The position numbers and the translations under genes were made by a program. The notes below the pieces were generated by a model. The model worked only from the letters and a program-made list of their open reading frames with translations, was not told the origin of the DNA and ran no database searches. 64,000 bases of DNA from Croceicoccus sediminis (GTDB lineage: Bacteria; Pseudomonadota; Alphaproteobacteria; Sphingomonadales; Sphingomonadaceae): positions 124,001-188,000 of the forward strand of contig NZ_SUNC01000003.1 in NCBI RefSeq assembly GCF_007570835.1, read 5' to 3'. This document shows, piece by piece, positions 41,796-50,708 of this stretch. Every line of letters starts with the position of its first letter. Position 1 is the first letter of the stretch.

Positions 41796-43466
41796 TCAAC
41801 CGGTTTGCTGTTCCAGCTCGACGACCATCCTGTCGCGGATAATGAATTTCTGGACCTTTCCCGTCACCGTCATGGGAAGTGCCTCTACAAAGCGTATATA
41901 ACGCGGGATCTTGTAATGGGCGATCTGCCCCGAACAGAAATCGCGCACGCCAGATTCATCGAGCCCACATTCACTGCGAAGGGTTATCCATGCGCAGATT
42001 TCCTCGCCGAATTTGACATCGGGCACCCCGACCACAGCAACGTCGGCAATGGCCGGGTGGCTGTACAGGAATTCCTCGATCTCCCGCGGGTAAACATTCT
42101 CGCCGCCACGGATGATCATGTCCTTGATGCGCCCGACAATCTGGCAATAGCCCTCTTCGTCGATGACGCCGAGGTCGCCAGTATGCATCCATCCTGCATC
42201 GTCGATGGCTTCTCGCGTGCGCGCTTCGTCGTCCCAATATCCGGGCATTACCGAATATCCGCGAACGCACAGTTCGCCCGCTGTGCCGCGTGGGACGACA
42301 GATCCGGTCTCAGGATTTACGACCTTCGCCTCAAGGTGGGGCTGAATGCGCCCGACCGTGCTGACCCGCCGTTCCAGCGGATCTTCGGTATCGCTCTGAA
42401 AACTGACAGGGCTGGTTTCCGTCATCCCGTAAGCGATGGTCACATCGCTCATGTGCATGCGCCTGACCGTGTCCCGCATCACCTCTATTGGGCACGGCGA
42501 CCCCGCCATGATCCCGCCGCGCAAAGTGGAAAGATCGTACCGCTCGAAATCCGGATGTTCCAGTTCGGCAATGAACATCGTCGGCACGCCATAGAGCATC
42601 GAGCATCGTTCCTGCGCGATGCTCTCCAGAACAGCGAGGGGGTCGAAGCCTTCCGAGGGGTAGACCATCGTCGCCCCGTGAACGACGCAAGCCAGATTGG
42701 CCATGACCATGCCAAAGCAGTGATAAAGCGGCACGGGAATGCAAAGCCTGTCTCCCGCGCCAAGACCTGCAGCGCGTCCAACGAAGAAGGCATTGTTGAC
42801 AAGGTTGCGATGGGTCAGCGTCGCCCCTTTGGGCTTGCCCGTCGTTCCGCTGGTGAACTGGATGTTGATCGGATCACGATTGTCCAGCACGGCAGCGCTG
42901 TGATCAATAGTGTCGCCCGGTTCCGCGTCTATCGCTGCGAACGGCAACCACCCCACCCGCTCGGCCCTGCCGATCAGGATCAGCCGTTCGAGAGCTGGTA
43001 AACGGGCGCAGGCAAACGCCTCGCCGCCGCTGGATTTCACTTCGGGGGCGAGCGTTTCCATCATATCTGCATACTGGCTCGTCTTGAAGCTTTCGGTGCA
43101 GACAAGCGCGCGCACGCCGACCTTGTTCAGTGCATATTCGACTTCGGACAGGCGATAGGCAGGGTTGATATTGACCTGGATCAGGCCGACGCGGGCCGTG
43201 GCGAACTGACACAAGGTCCATTCGGCACAGTTGGGTGCCCAGACACCGATACGGTCGCCTTTTTCCAGCCCGAGTGCGAGCAACCCCGCCGCAAGCCGAT
43301 CGACAGCGGCGGCAAGCTCGGCGTAAGTCATCCGCACGCTCTGGCTTACGCTGACCAATGCTTCGGCATCGGGCCAACGGCCTGCCGCATCGGCGAGCAC
43401 ATCGCCAATACAGGCTTCGATAAGGTCTGGCTTGGTGGCACCTGCCACCTGACTCTCTGACGTCAT
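41796..43466 (-). CDS. AMP-dependent acyl-CoA synthetase
   Basis: The 556-residue adenylate-forming enzyme has the P-loop-like [18 protein letters not shown], the [11 protein letters not shown] motif, [16 protein letters not shown] and the C-terminal lysine in TVTGKVQKF. The sequence is of the medium/long-chain fatty-acyl-CoA ligase class (FadD-like or AcsF-like). It lies 75 bases behind the TonB receptor gene on the same strand, probably one unit. A CoA ligase is unexpected in a sugar pathway and suggests that the imported substrate carries, or is converted to, a carboxylic acid activated by CoA. The ATG at 43466 is used rather than a TTG two codons earlier. Confidence 0.93.
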   Translation of the reverse strand: MTSESQVAGATKPDLIEACIGDVLADAAGRWPDAEALVSVSQSVRMTYAELAAAVDRLAAGLLALGLEKGDRIGVWAPNCAEWTLCQFATARVGLIQVNINPAYRLSEVEYALNKVGVRALVCTESFKTSQYADMMETLAPEVKSSGGEAFACARLPALERLILIGRAERVGWLPFAAIDAEPGDTIDHSAAVLDNRDPINIQFTSGTTGKPKGATLTHRNLVNNAFFVGRAAGLGAGDRLCIPVPLYHCFGMVMANLACVVHGATMVYPSEGFDPLAVLESIAQERCSMLYGVPTMFIAELEHPDFERYDLSTLRGGIMAGSPCPIEVMRDTVRRMHMSDVTIAYGMTETSPVSFQSDTEDPLERRVSTVGRIQPHLEAKVVNPETGSVVPRGTAGELCVRGYSVMPGYWDDEARTREAIDDAGWMHTGDLGVIDEEGYCQIVGRIKDMIIRGGENVYPREIEEFLYSHPAIADVAVVGVPDVKFGEEICAWITLRSECGLDESGVRDFCSGQIAHYKIPRYIRFVEALPMTVTGKVQKFIIRDRMVVELEQQTG

Positions 43467-43541
43467 GATCAAGGGCCTGCTGTGGATTATCCCGGCAGGC
43501 GGGGCACTCTATGCGGTGCACCGCCTGCCAAATTGCAGGGT

Positions 43542-45728
43542 TCAGAATTCAAAGCCCAGCTTCACCCCATACTGTCGCGGGGCTGCCGGGTACCAAATCC
43601 GCCCAAGGTCCTGGATGCCGGCCACGAACCGCTTGTCGGCCAGGTTCTCGACCCAGAAATCGACGGAGAAGGGACCCTTCTGGACCATCAAACCCGCATT
43701 AATGAGCGTACGTGACGGCAAGCGCGTTTCGGGAACGTCGAACAAGGCGCCCAGCTGCTTGGACTGGCTCGAGACATCGACACGCGGTGTGATGGTCGTG
43801 TCCTCGCTGACCAGAAACTCATATCTGGCACCGCCGTTGAACGCGAACTTCGGCGCAAAGGGCGATTTGCCGCCGCTGATCGAAATCACGTTGTTCGGCG
43901 GGGGAAGAAACGGGCTGACGACATTGGGGAAATCCCCCAGCTTGCTATCCAGATAGGCGACACTGGCATCGAAATGAAACCCGCCAAGACGTGCCTGCAA
44001 TGCAAATTCCGCACCGTAGATCTTACTTTGCCCGTCCGCGTTCTGCAGCAGGTTCTGGCCACCCAGATCGGGGTTCGCGAACTGCGCCTGATAGTTTGAG
44101 AGCGTCTGATAGAAGGCTGCAAATTGCGTCTGCACCTTGCGCCCGGCCCAGTTCGCTTTCCAGCCCAGTTCGTAGTTCCAGACCCGTTCCTTATCGAACT
44201 TGGCGCCGCCAACGATGTTGAAGCCCCCGCTGATATGCGCACGGGCGACATTGGCGTAAATGTTGTGATCCCGATTGGGGTTGAAGCTCAACGTGAACTT
44301 CCCGTCGACATCGGATTCGCTCAGGCTCTGGGTACCGGCAAAGAACGGAATGGTCGGGTCCGCTGTGCCATCACCGAACACGATGTCGGTCTGGTTTCTC
44401 GTCTTGTAGTTCGAATAGCGCAGGCCCAGTTCCGCATAGAAACGCGGGTCGAACTTGTATTTGAGGTCGACGAAGGCTGACAGGTCCTTCTCACGTTTCC
44501 GGTACGGCGTCGCCAGGCCAAGATAGGGAAATTCCGAGCTTTGGACAAAGCCGCCGAGATCTCCCGGTTCGCCATAGAAATTGAAGCCATCGTTCTCGAC
44601 ATCTTCGATCACCGTGTCGGTGCGCTGATAAAACGCACCAAGGATGTACGAGAACGGATGATCGTCATCATCGGGTGAGATCAGGTTCAGTTCCTGCGAG
44701 TAGAGTTTGAATGTACCCGCGCTGTCGAAGCGATCGTTGGATGGGGCCGCGCCGTTGCGATCGAAATTATTGATCGTGTGAACGCCCTGATAACCACTGA
44801 CGGAGCGCAGTTCCACGCCGCTGTCCAGCGTGTAGGACATCTTGCCTACGAGACGAGCCGACTTGTCGCGATAGGCGAAATTGGCATTCTGCACGTAATC
44901 GTAGAGATCGGCACCGTAACTGCTCGTCAGATTGCCGCCGAAATCCAGATCACTCAGGTCCAGGCGCAATTCCGCCGAGAATGCGGTGTCCGGTTCCCAC
45001 AAGGCACCCAGCCGCACGCTGTCCTGATTTGGCCGTCCGGGCCGTCCGGTAAAATCACCGGTGAGAGACTCGCCCAGGATCTTGTCCCGCTGAAAGTGGC
45101 GATAGGCAAGGCGCACGCCAAACGTATCGCTGAGCGGAGCATTCAGAACCAGCGTGCCACCATACTGCTGGTAGTTGCCGTACTCGACTTGCGCCTTGCC
45201 GCTAAAGCCGCTGAGATCGGGGGACGCAGTTCGGATGAAGATGGCCCCGCCTGCCGCGCTCTTGCCGGCGACCGTGCCCTGAGGGCCCTTCAGAACTTCG
45301 ACACCGGCAATGTCAAAATAAGGCTCGTTCTGAAAATATCCGGGAAACGTCGGCACCGAATCCCGGTAGAGAACGACACCCGATGGCAACTCGATATCCA
45401 CCGCACTGCGGCCGATACCGCGTATGTTGAGCACGTTGGCCGAACCATAGTCCGCCATGGTGAGTCCGGGAGCCGCATATTGCAGGCTCTGGATACCGTC
45501 CACGCCCTTGGCTTCCAGCATGGCGCCGGTCAGGACAGTGGCCGAAATGGGAACTTCCTGAAGGCTCTCTGCACGGCGCTGTGCGGTAACGACGATCTCA
45601 CCGAAACCATCGCCTGCATCACCCGCCCCGGTGCGCTCTGCCTCCTGGGCAAGAGCCGGACTGGCCAGTCCCACCGCCAGGACAAGTGCAGGCACCGTCG
45701 ATACGAATTTCCCGGTATGCCGAACCAT
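43542..45728 (-). CDS. TonB-dependent outer-membrane receptor of the sugar-acid island
   Basis: The 728-residue receptor has a signal peptide ending SPALAQ, TonB-box-like GEIVVTAQRRAESLQEVP, a plug with LNIRGIGRSAVDIE and EVLKGPQGTVAGKSAAGG, and a barrel ending RQYGVKLGFEF. AAGGGA lies just upstream of the ATG. It has an operator-like palindrome 39 bases before its start, so it probably imports the island's inducer or substrate. It is divergent from the MFS permease, which would take the substrate across the inner membrane. Confidence 0.94.
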   Translation of the reverse strand: MVRHTGKFVSTVPALVLAVGLASPALAQEAERTGAGDAGDGFGEIVVTAQRRAESLQEVPISATVLTGAMLEAKGVDGIQSLQYAAPGLTMADYGSANVLNIRGIGRSAVDIELPSGVVLYRDSVPTFPGYFQNEPYFDIAGVEVLKGPQGTVAGKSAAGGAIFIRTASPDLSGFSGKAQVEYGNYQQYGGTLVLNAPLSDTFGVRLAYRHFQRDKILGESLTGDFTGRPGRPNQDSVRLGALWEPDTAFSAELRLDLSDLDFGGNLTSSYGADLYDYVQNANFAYRDKSARLVGKMSYTLDSGVELRSVSGYQGVHTINNFDRNGAAPSNDRFDSAGTFKLYSQELNLISPDDDDHPFSYILGAFYQRTDTVIEDVENDGFNFYGEPGDLGGFVQSSEFPYLGLATPYRKREKDLSAFVDLKYKFDPRFYAELGLRYSNYKTRNQTDIVFGDGTADPTIPFFAGTQSLSESDVDGKFTLSFNPNRDHNIYANVARAHISGGFNIVGGAKFDKERVWNYELGWKANWAGRKVQTQFAAFYQTLSNYQAQFANPDLGGQNLLQNADGQSKIYGAEFALQARLGGFHFDASVAYLDSKLGDFPNVVSPFLPPPNNVISISGGKSPFAPKFAFNGGARYEFLVSEDTTITPRVDVSSQSKQLGALFDVPETRLPSRTLINAGLMVQKGPFSVDFWVENLADKRFVAGIQDLGRIWYPAAPRQYGVKLGFEF

Positions 45729-45767
45729 TCCCTTTTCCCCTCACCATTCGTTCGATCTGACCCCGTG

Positions 45768-45777
45768 TAACATGTTA
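45768..45777. promoter_or_regulatory. Candidate GntR operator upstream of the TonB receptor
   Basis: TAACATGTTA is a perfect ten-base palindrome, and the longer TAACATGTTAGTTAG is identical to that at 33891. It lies 39 bases before the receptor start codon. Confidence 0.65.
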
Positions 45778-45945
45778 GTTAGGGCGATGCAACAGTTGTC
45801 CTTCTCGTCTCACGAATATGATGCTGCCGATATTATATCGCTATATTTCGGCCTCTTATGGCATATTTTACTGTGGAAAGGCGGTCTTGCTCCGTAAAAA
45901 TATGCGGATAGGCCCCCGGAAAGATTCCGATAGGTGTTTGCAATC

Positions 45946-45957
45946 TGGCATGTTAAT
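45946..45957. promoter_or_regulatory. Candidate GntR operator upstream of the MFS gene
   Basis: TGGCATGTTAAT lies 27 bases before the MFS ATG and has the same half-site as that before the AKR gene (40665). Confidence 0.5.
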
Positions 45958-45984
45958 TCGAACTCCAAATTGCGGAGAGCATAA

Positions 45985-47433
45985 ATGCCAGCTGAAGTTG
46001 TCTCCAAGGGATTGCCAATGGCCACCCGCACCCCGTCGCTGGGCGGTCTGGATCGTGGTGAATGGGGCTGGACGATATTCGAATTCGCGCGGGCACCTGC
46101 CGCCACGATCATCTTCATGTTCGTCTTTGCTCCCTATTTTACCCGCTTCGTGGTTGGGGATACGGTCAAGGGGGTCGAATACTGGGGTATGGCGAACGCC
46201 ATCGGTGCCGTGCTGATTGCATGCCTGGCGCCAGTGATCGGCGCGGTCGTCGATCGTATGGGCCGACGCAAACCCTGGCTTATCCTCGCCGTCGTCCTGC
46301 TCGCGATGGCTGAGGGCAGTCTCTGGTTCGCGCTCCCCTCCGGCCAAGGGGGGCTTAGCTGGCGAACGATCGTCATGGTCTTGGCGCTATCGGCGTTCCT
46401 GGTCGAAGTCACCGCCATGTTGCATAATGCCATGTTGGACACTGTCGCCGCCCCGGCACAAGCCGGACGACTTTCAGGATTTGGCTATGCCGCCTCGAAT
46501 GCGGGCACGCTTTGCGCGTTGGGCGCAATGCTGGTTTTCATCGTTCTGCCGGCAAGCGGCACCATCCTTATCCCGGGCATGGGCATCGGGCAGTGGCTGG
46601 ATGCCGCTTCGCATCAGCATGACCGCTTGGCCGGACCTTATGCCGCCGCATGGCTGGTCTTGTTCACGGTACCATTCGCGCTGCTCACGCCGGACAAGCC
46701 CGCATCCGGCGTCCCGGTATTCAAGGCTGTCACAGAAGGGGTAGCTCAGCTTTGGGAAACGGTGCGAAGAGCACGTAGTATGGCCAACATCGGGCGCTTT
46801 CTGCTCGCGCGGATGATCTACAACGACGCGATCATCGCGCTTCAGGCCTATGCCGCCATCTATGGGGCCAGCGTTTTCGGATGGGAGAGCAGCGACATCC
46901 TGATCTTCGCGTTGATGCTCGCCACGGCTTGCGCACTGGGCGGCCTGATTGCCAGTCGAGCAGATGGCGCAATCGGTTCGCGCGGCGTTATCGTCTATGG
47001 CAATTTCGCCATCGGGACGATGCTCATCCTCATGGTTTCATGCTCTCAAGACCAGATACTGTTCGTGCCGGTGACGAGCCTTCTTCGCGGGACCAGCCTC
47101 TTTGCCTTGCCTGCCAGTCTTCCCGAGATGGTCTTCATCATCGCGTTTCTGGTTCTAGGCGCGGTGGCGACCATGGTTCTGGTCAGCAGCCGGTCGCTTC
47201 TGGTCAAACTCTGTCCGCCTGGGATGGCCACACAGTTCTTCGGAATCTATTCGCTGTCGGGTTATGCCACCGCATTCGCCGGTCACGCGCTGGTCGCCGG
47301 TGTGACCGCTGCATCGAATAGCCTGACACTCGGCATTGCGTCATTGCTACTGCTGCTGACCATCGGCCTCTTCCTGATGCGCGAAGTGCGTGAAGAGCGG
47401 GCCGAGCCGGTGGTTTCCCCGGCAATCGCCTGA
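45985..47433 (+). CDS. MFS transporter (UMF1/Atg22-like)
   Basis: The 482-residue permease has about 12 membrane helices. The N terminus LDRGEWGWTIFEFARAPAAT followed by FVFAPYFTRFVVGD, and GAVVDRMGRRKPWL in the first loop, recall the UMF1/Atg22-like branch of the major facilitator superfamily. GGAG eight bases before the ATG supports the start. It is divergent from the TonB receptor and within the GntR regulon, so it likely carries the catabolic substrate across the inner membrane. Confidence 0.88.
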   Translation: MPAEVVSKGLPMATRTPSLGGLDRGEWGWTIFEFARAPAATIIFMFVFAPYFTRFVVGDTVKGVEYWGMANAIGAVLIACLAPVIGAVVDRMGRRKPWLILAVVLLAMAEGSLWFALPSGQGGLSWRTIVMVLALSAFLVEVTAMLHNAMLDTVAAPAQAGRLSGFGYAASNAGTLCALGAMLVFIVLPASGTILIPGMGIGQWLDAASHQHDRLAGPYAAAWLVLFTVPFALLTPDKPASGVPVFKAVTEGVAQLWETVRRARSMANIGRFLLARMIYNDAIIALQAYAAIYGASVFGWESSDILIFALMLATACALGGLIASRADGAIGSRGVIVYGNFAIGTMLILMVSCSQDQILFVPVTSLLRGTSLFALPASLPEMVFIIAFLVLGAVATMVLVSSRSLLVKLCPPGMATQFFGIYSLSGYATAFAGHALVAGVTAASNSLTLGIASLLLLLTIGLFLMREVREERAEPVVSPAIA

Positions 47434-47435
47434 AA

Positions 47436-48128
47436 TCAGCCAGCCGCTTCTTCTTCGAACCAACGTTCGATCGCGGTATAAACATAGCCCAGGTGTGCAC
47501 GCATGGCAGAGGCCGCATATTCCGGATCGCGAGACGCGATGGCATCGAAGATTCTCTGATGCTCGCGCAAGGTGTCGTCCGGCCTCTCGTTGGAACCAAG
47601 GCTGCTGAAACGCTGACGGTCAAGCCTTGCGCGGCAGCTTTCAAGCTCGCTCGCCAGGCGCGGACACTCGATGATAGAGGCAATCTGTGCGTGAAATGCC
47701 GCGTCAAGGGCGTCGAGCCGCGCCAAGTCATGTGTCTCCAATGCCTCTTCCTGTCCGCGGAGATTTTCGCGAAGGACCTCCAGGTCATCATCGGTCAGGA
47801 TTGTCGTGGCCCTGCGCACCGCCTCAATCTCAAGCGCGGTTCGAATGATCATGCTCTCGCGCAGATCCTGATTTCGGATCGGGGCGACGAAGCTTCCGCT
47901 CTGGCGATAGATTTCGACCAGCCCTTCATTGGCCAGCCGTGCAAGTGCCTCGCTGATCGGCGCGCGGGACACATCAAACTCTTCGGCCAGCTCGTTCTTG
48001 TTGAGCTGGGCGCCGGGAGGAAGCTCCAGATCGCGGATGCGCCGACGTAGTTCGAGATAGACGCGGTCTGTCTTGGTAGGCTCGCGGTCCTCGACCGATT
48101 CAGCGGAGGATTTGGTGATTCTGCTCAT
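47436..48128 (-). CDS. GntR family transcriptional regulator (FadR/FCD subfamily)
   Basis: The 230-residue regulator has an N-terminal winged helix (residues about 17-85: KTDRVYLELRRRIRDLELPPG, LNKNELAEEFDVSRAPISEALARLA) and a helical FCD effector domain with the metal-ligand pattern DALDAAFHAQIA and later DTLREHQRIFDAIASRD and AMRAHLGY. The start at 48128 removes 41 atypical upstream residues. FCD-type GntR proteins bind short palindromes and are released by a small carboxylic acid. It ends two bases after the MFS gene, convergent with it. It is the most likely factor for the repeated CTAACATGTTAG sites across the island, one of which lies upstream of its own gene. Confidence 0.94.
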   Translation of the reverse strand: MSRITKSSAESVEDREPTKTDRVYLELRRRIRDLELPPGAQLNKNELAEEFDVSRAPISEALARLANEGLVEIYRQSGSFVAPIRNQDLRESMIIRTALEIEAVRRATTILTDDDLEVLRENLRGQEEALETHDLARLDALDAAFHAQIASIIECPRLASELESCRARLDRQRFSSLGSNERPDDTLREHQRIFDAIASRDPEYAASAMRAHLGYVYTAIERWFEEEAAG

Positions 48129-48471
48129 ACGTCCACCGCAATAGTCAACTCTTGGGGCCGGGTCTAATTGCCTTTGCCATACTCTTTGCAGGCTGCCCGG
48201 CTTTCGGCCCTTCATCACGGGATGCCGGACGAAACACGGTTCAGGCAGCACGATCAGACGGAGGCAATGCCGTCACCTCCGTCGCCCCCTCCCCAGATAT
48301 TGCCCATGATCGATTGCTTCAAGCAAGGCAGTCATCTGGATCACCATGCAAACATGTCAGATAATGCCTATATCTGATTAAAATGGCATATCAGACGCAT
48401 TTTATAGCTTATTGACATTTTAATTGGCTTTGCGGCAAAATCCCCGGAGAGGATAAAACAGGGATGATGCG
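48129..48471. promoter_or_regulatory. Divergent promoter region of GntR and PQQ-dehydrogenase with two operator-like sites
   Basis: The 343-base gap holds AAACATGTCAGA (48350-48361) and TGGCATATCAGA (48384-48395), both close to the island consensus TRRCATGTYAGW. The part from 48360 to 48430 is strongly AT-rich, unlike its surroundings, and probably contains the promoters. I see no gene here. Confidence 0.5.
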
Positions 48472-50583
48472 ATGCCGTTCAAATTGGATAGAGCCGACCG
48501 CCGAGCCGCTATTTTGCCACGCGGGACAAAGGGTATCGTCCTTGCTGCACTTCTGCTTCAGGCATGCGGCTTCTCAAACGGGGAAGGCGTTGCGGACGGT
48601 AACGACTGGCCGGTCGTTGGGGGATCGACCAACGAAACATTCTATTCGCCCGCCAGCCAGATCGACACCGACAATGTCGATGCTCTTGGCCTGGCATGGC
48701 ATGCCGACCTTGATACCGCGCGTGGGCAGGAAGCCAACGTGGTGATGGTCGATGGCACGCTCTATTTCTCAACCGCCTGGTCCAAGGTTTACGCTTTCGA
48801 CGCGCGCACAGGCGATCAACTCTGGCAGTACGATCCGGAAGTGCCCGGCGAAAAGGGCTACGACGCCTGTTGCGATGTGGTGAATCGCGGGGTTGCCGTG
48901 ACGAAGGGGAAAGTCTTCGTCGGCACCCTGGATGGCCGCCTAGTCGCGCTCGACAGAAAAACTGGAAGTCCGGTTTGGGAGACCCAAACGACGGACCCGG
49001 CCAAGCCTTACACCATCACCGGAGCACCCCGCGTTGTGAAGGACAAGGTCCTGATCGGAAACGGCGGGGCCGAATATGGCGTTCGCGGCTACGTCAGCGC
49101 CTATGACATCCGGAACGGCGATCTGGCCTGGCGCTTCTACACAGTGCCGGGCAACCCGGAAGACGGACCCGATAACGCCGCATCTGATCCCCAGATGGCA
49201 AAGGCTGCCGCCACATGGCACGGCAACTGGTATGATTATGGCGGCGGCGGCACGGTCTGGGACGCTATCGTCTATGACGAAGAGCTGGATCAGGTCCTGA
49301 TCGGCACGGGCAACGGTTCGCCATGGAATCACCGCATCCGATCCCAGGGCAAGGGTGACAATCTCTTCCTGTCATCCATCATCGCGCTGGATCCCGACAC
49401 GGGCGACTATCGCTGGCATTACCAGGAAACGCCGGGCGAAACATGGGACTTCACGGCGACGCAGCCGATCGTTCTGGCAGACCTCCAGATCGACGGAACG
49501 CCCCGGAAAGTGCTGATGCATGCCCCGAAAAACGGGTTCTTCTATGTGATCGACCGCAACGATGGGCGCTTGATTTCCGCCAAGCCGTTCGTTGACGTCA
49601 ATTGGGCCGAAGGGGTCGACCTCGAGACCGGTCGGCCGATCGAACGACCAGAAGCACGATGGACGGACGGATCGAACCGCAATTTCGTCGCCCGTCCCGG
49701 AGCCTATGGCGCGCACAGCTGGCACCCGATGGCTTACAGCCCGCAAACGCACCTCGTGTACATCCCGGTGCAGGACATTCCCTTCGGCTATCAGGATGAC
49801 ACGAACTTCCAGTTCCGGCCCGGTCAATGGAACCTTGGCAATGTATCGCCAACCAACCTGGGCCAGGCGAGCGAGAGCGATCTGGCCAAGGCGCGGAAAA
49901 ACGTAACCGGCGCGATCGTCGCCTGGGATCCGGTCAAACAAGAAGCCGCCTGGCGCGTGCAGCATCCCAGCGCCGGAAACGGCGGCATCCTAGCGACCGC
50001 TGGCGGGCTGATCTTCCAGGGCAAGGCCGATGGGCACTTCGTCGCCTACGATGCTCGTAACGGATCGGAACTCTGGTCCTTCGACACGCAGGCTCCACCG
50101 ATCGCGGCGGCATCGTCATACATTCTCGATGGCAAGCAGTACGTGGCTCTGCTCGCCGGCTATGGGGGGATATTCTCGTTGTTCAACGGATACTCGCCCA
50201 AACCGCAGAACCAGCCCATTGGAAGGCTGCTCGTCTTCGCGATAGGCGGCAAGGATGAGTTGCCCGAGTTCGACGGCACCATGTCGAAGCCGGTGCCACC
50301 TAGCCAAAAGGGCGACCCAGCCAAGGCACAGGAAGGGTTTGGTCTGTTTGCCGTTAACTGCATGTCCTGCCACGGAGCGCAGGGGTGGTCGAGCGGAGTT
50401 CTCCCCGACCTCAGGCGCTCGGCAGCGATCAATGATCCAATGATCTGGAAGTCCATCGTCTACGATGGAGCATTGCAAGATTCAGGAATGATCGGCTTCA
50501 AGGGAAAGCTCTCGCCCGAGGAGGTGGAAGCGATCAGGGTTTACGTCGGCGAACGCGCCCGGGCTCTTGCCGATGGCGACTAG
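48472..50583 (+). CDS. PQQ-dependent quinohemoprotein dehydrogenase with C-terminal cytochrome c
   Basis: The 703-residue protein has a hydrophobic export segment ending LLLQAC with C32 as a possible lipid-anchor cysteine. An eight-bladed PQQ propeller follows, with tryptophan-docking repeats such as GDQLWQYD, the adjacent disulfide-forming C133-C134 in YDACCDVVNRG and the METHANOL/ethanol-dehydrogenase-type GETWDFTATQP. A C-terminal cytochrome c domain has CMSCH (630-634) and a likely Met673 ligand. This is the type II alcohol dehydrogenase architecture. It would oxidise an alcohol, aldehyde or sugar in the periplasm and pass electrons to the respiratory chain. AGGGA seven bases before the ATG supports the start. 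It is divergent from the GntR gene and carries operator-like sites upstream. No PQQ biosynthesis genes are in the window. Confidence 0.93.
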   Translation: MPFKLDRADRRAAILPRGTKGIVLAALLLQACGFSNGEGVADGNDWPVVGGSTNETFYSPASQIDTDNVDALGLAWHADLDTARGQEANVVMVDGTLYFSTAWSKVYAFDARTGDQLWQYDPEVPGEKGYDACCDVVNRGVAVTKGKVFVGTLDGRLVALDRKTGSPVWETQTTDPAKPYTITGAPRVVKDKVLIGNGGAEYGVRGYVSAYDIRNGDLAWRFYTVPGNPEDGPDNAASDPQMAKAAATWHGNWYDYGGGGTVWDAIVYDEELDQVLIGTGNGSPWNHRIRSQGKGDNLFLSSIIALDPDTGDYRWHYQETPGETWDFTATQPIVLADLQIDGTPRKVLMHAPKNGFFYVIDRNDGRLISAKPFVDVNWAEGVDLETGRPIERPEARWTDGSNRNFVARPGAYGAHSWHPMAYSPQTHLVYIPVQDIPFGYQDDTNFQFRPGQWNLGNVSPTNLGQASESDLAKARKNVTGAIVAWDPVKQEAAWRVQHPSAGNGGILATAGGLIFQGKADGHFVAYDARNGSELWSFDTQAPPIAAASSYILDGKQYVALLAGYGGIFSLFNGYSPKPQNQPIGRLLVFAIGGKDELPEFDGTMSKPVPPSQKGDPAKAQEGFGLFAVNCMSCHGAQGWSSGVLPDLRRSAAINDPMIWKSIVYDGALQDSGMIGFKGKLSPEEVEAIRVYVGERARALADGD

Positions 50584-50667
50584 GTTCGGGGGCAGTCATT
50601 AAGGCCGGAACGATGCAGATAGCGTCCTCGGCTAGGCCTGGACTGATATCGCTGCCAGAACGAAAGA

Positions 50668-50698
50668 GCATGCCATCGGCGAACGCCCGATGGCATGC
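50668..50698. terminator. Hairpin between convergent PQQ-dehydrogenase and XylX-like genes
   Basis: GCATGCCATCGG and CCGATGGCATGC form a perfect 12-base-pair stem with a seven-base loop, just before the 3' end of the XylX-like gene. It has no strong T tract but is well placed to terminate transcripts from both sides. Confidence 0.55.
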
Positions 50699-50708
50699 CC
50701 GGCAAGCT

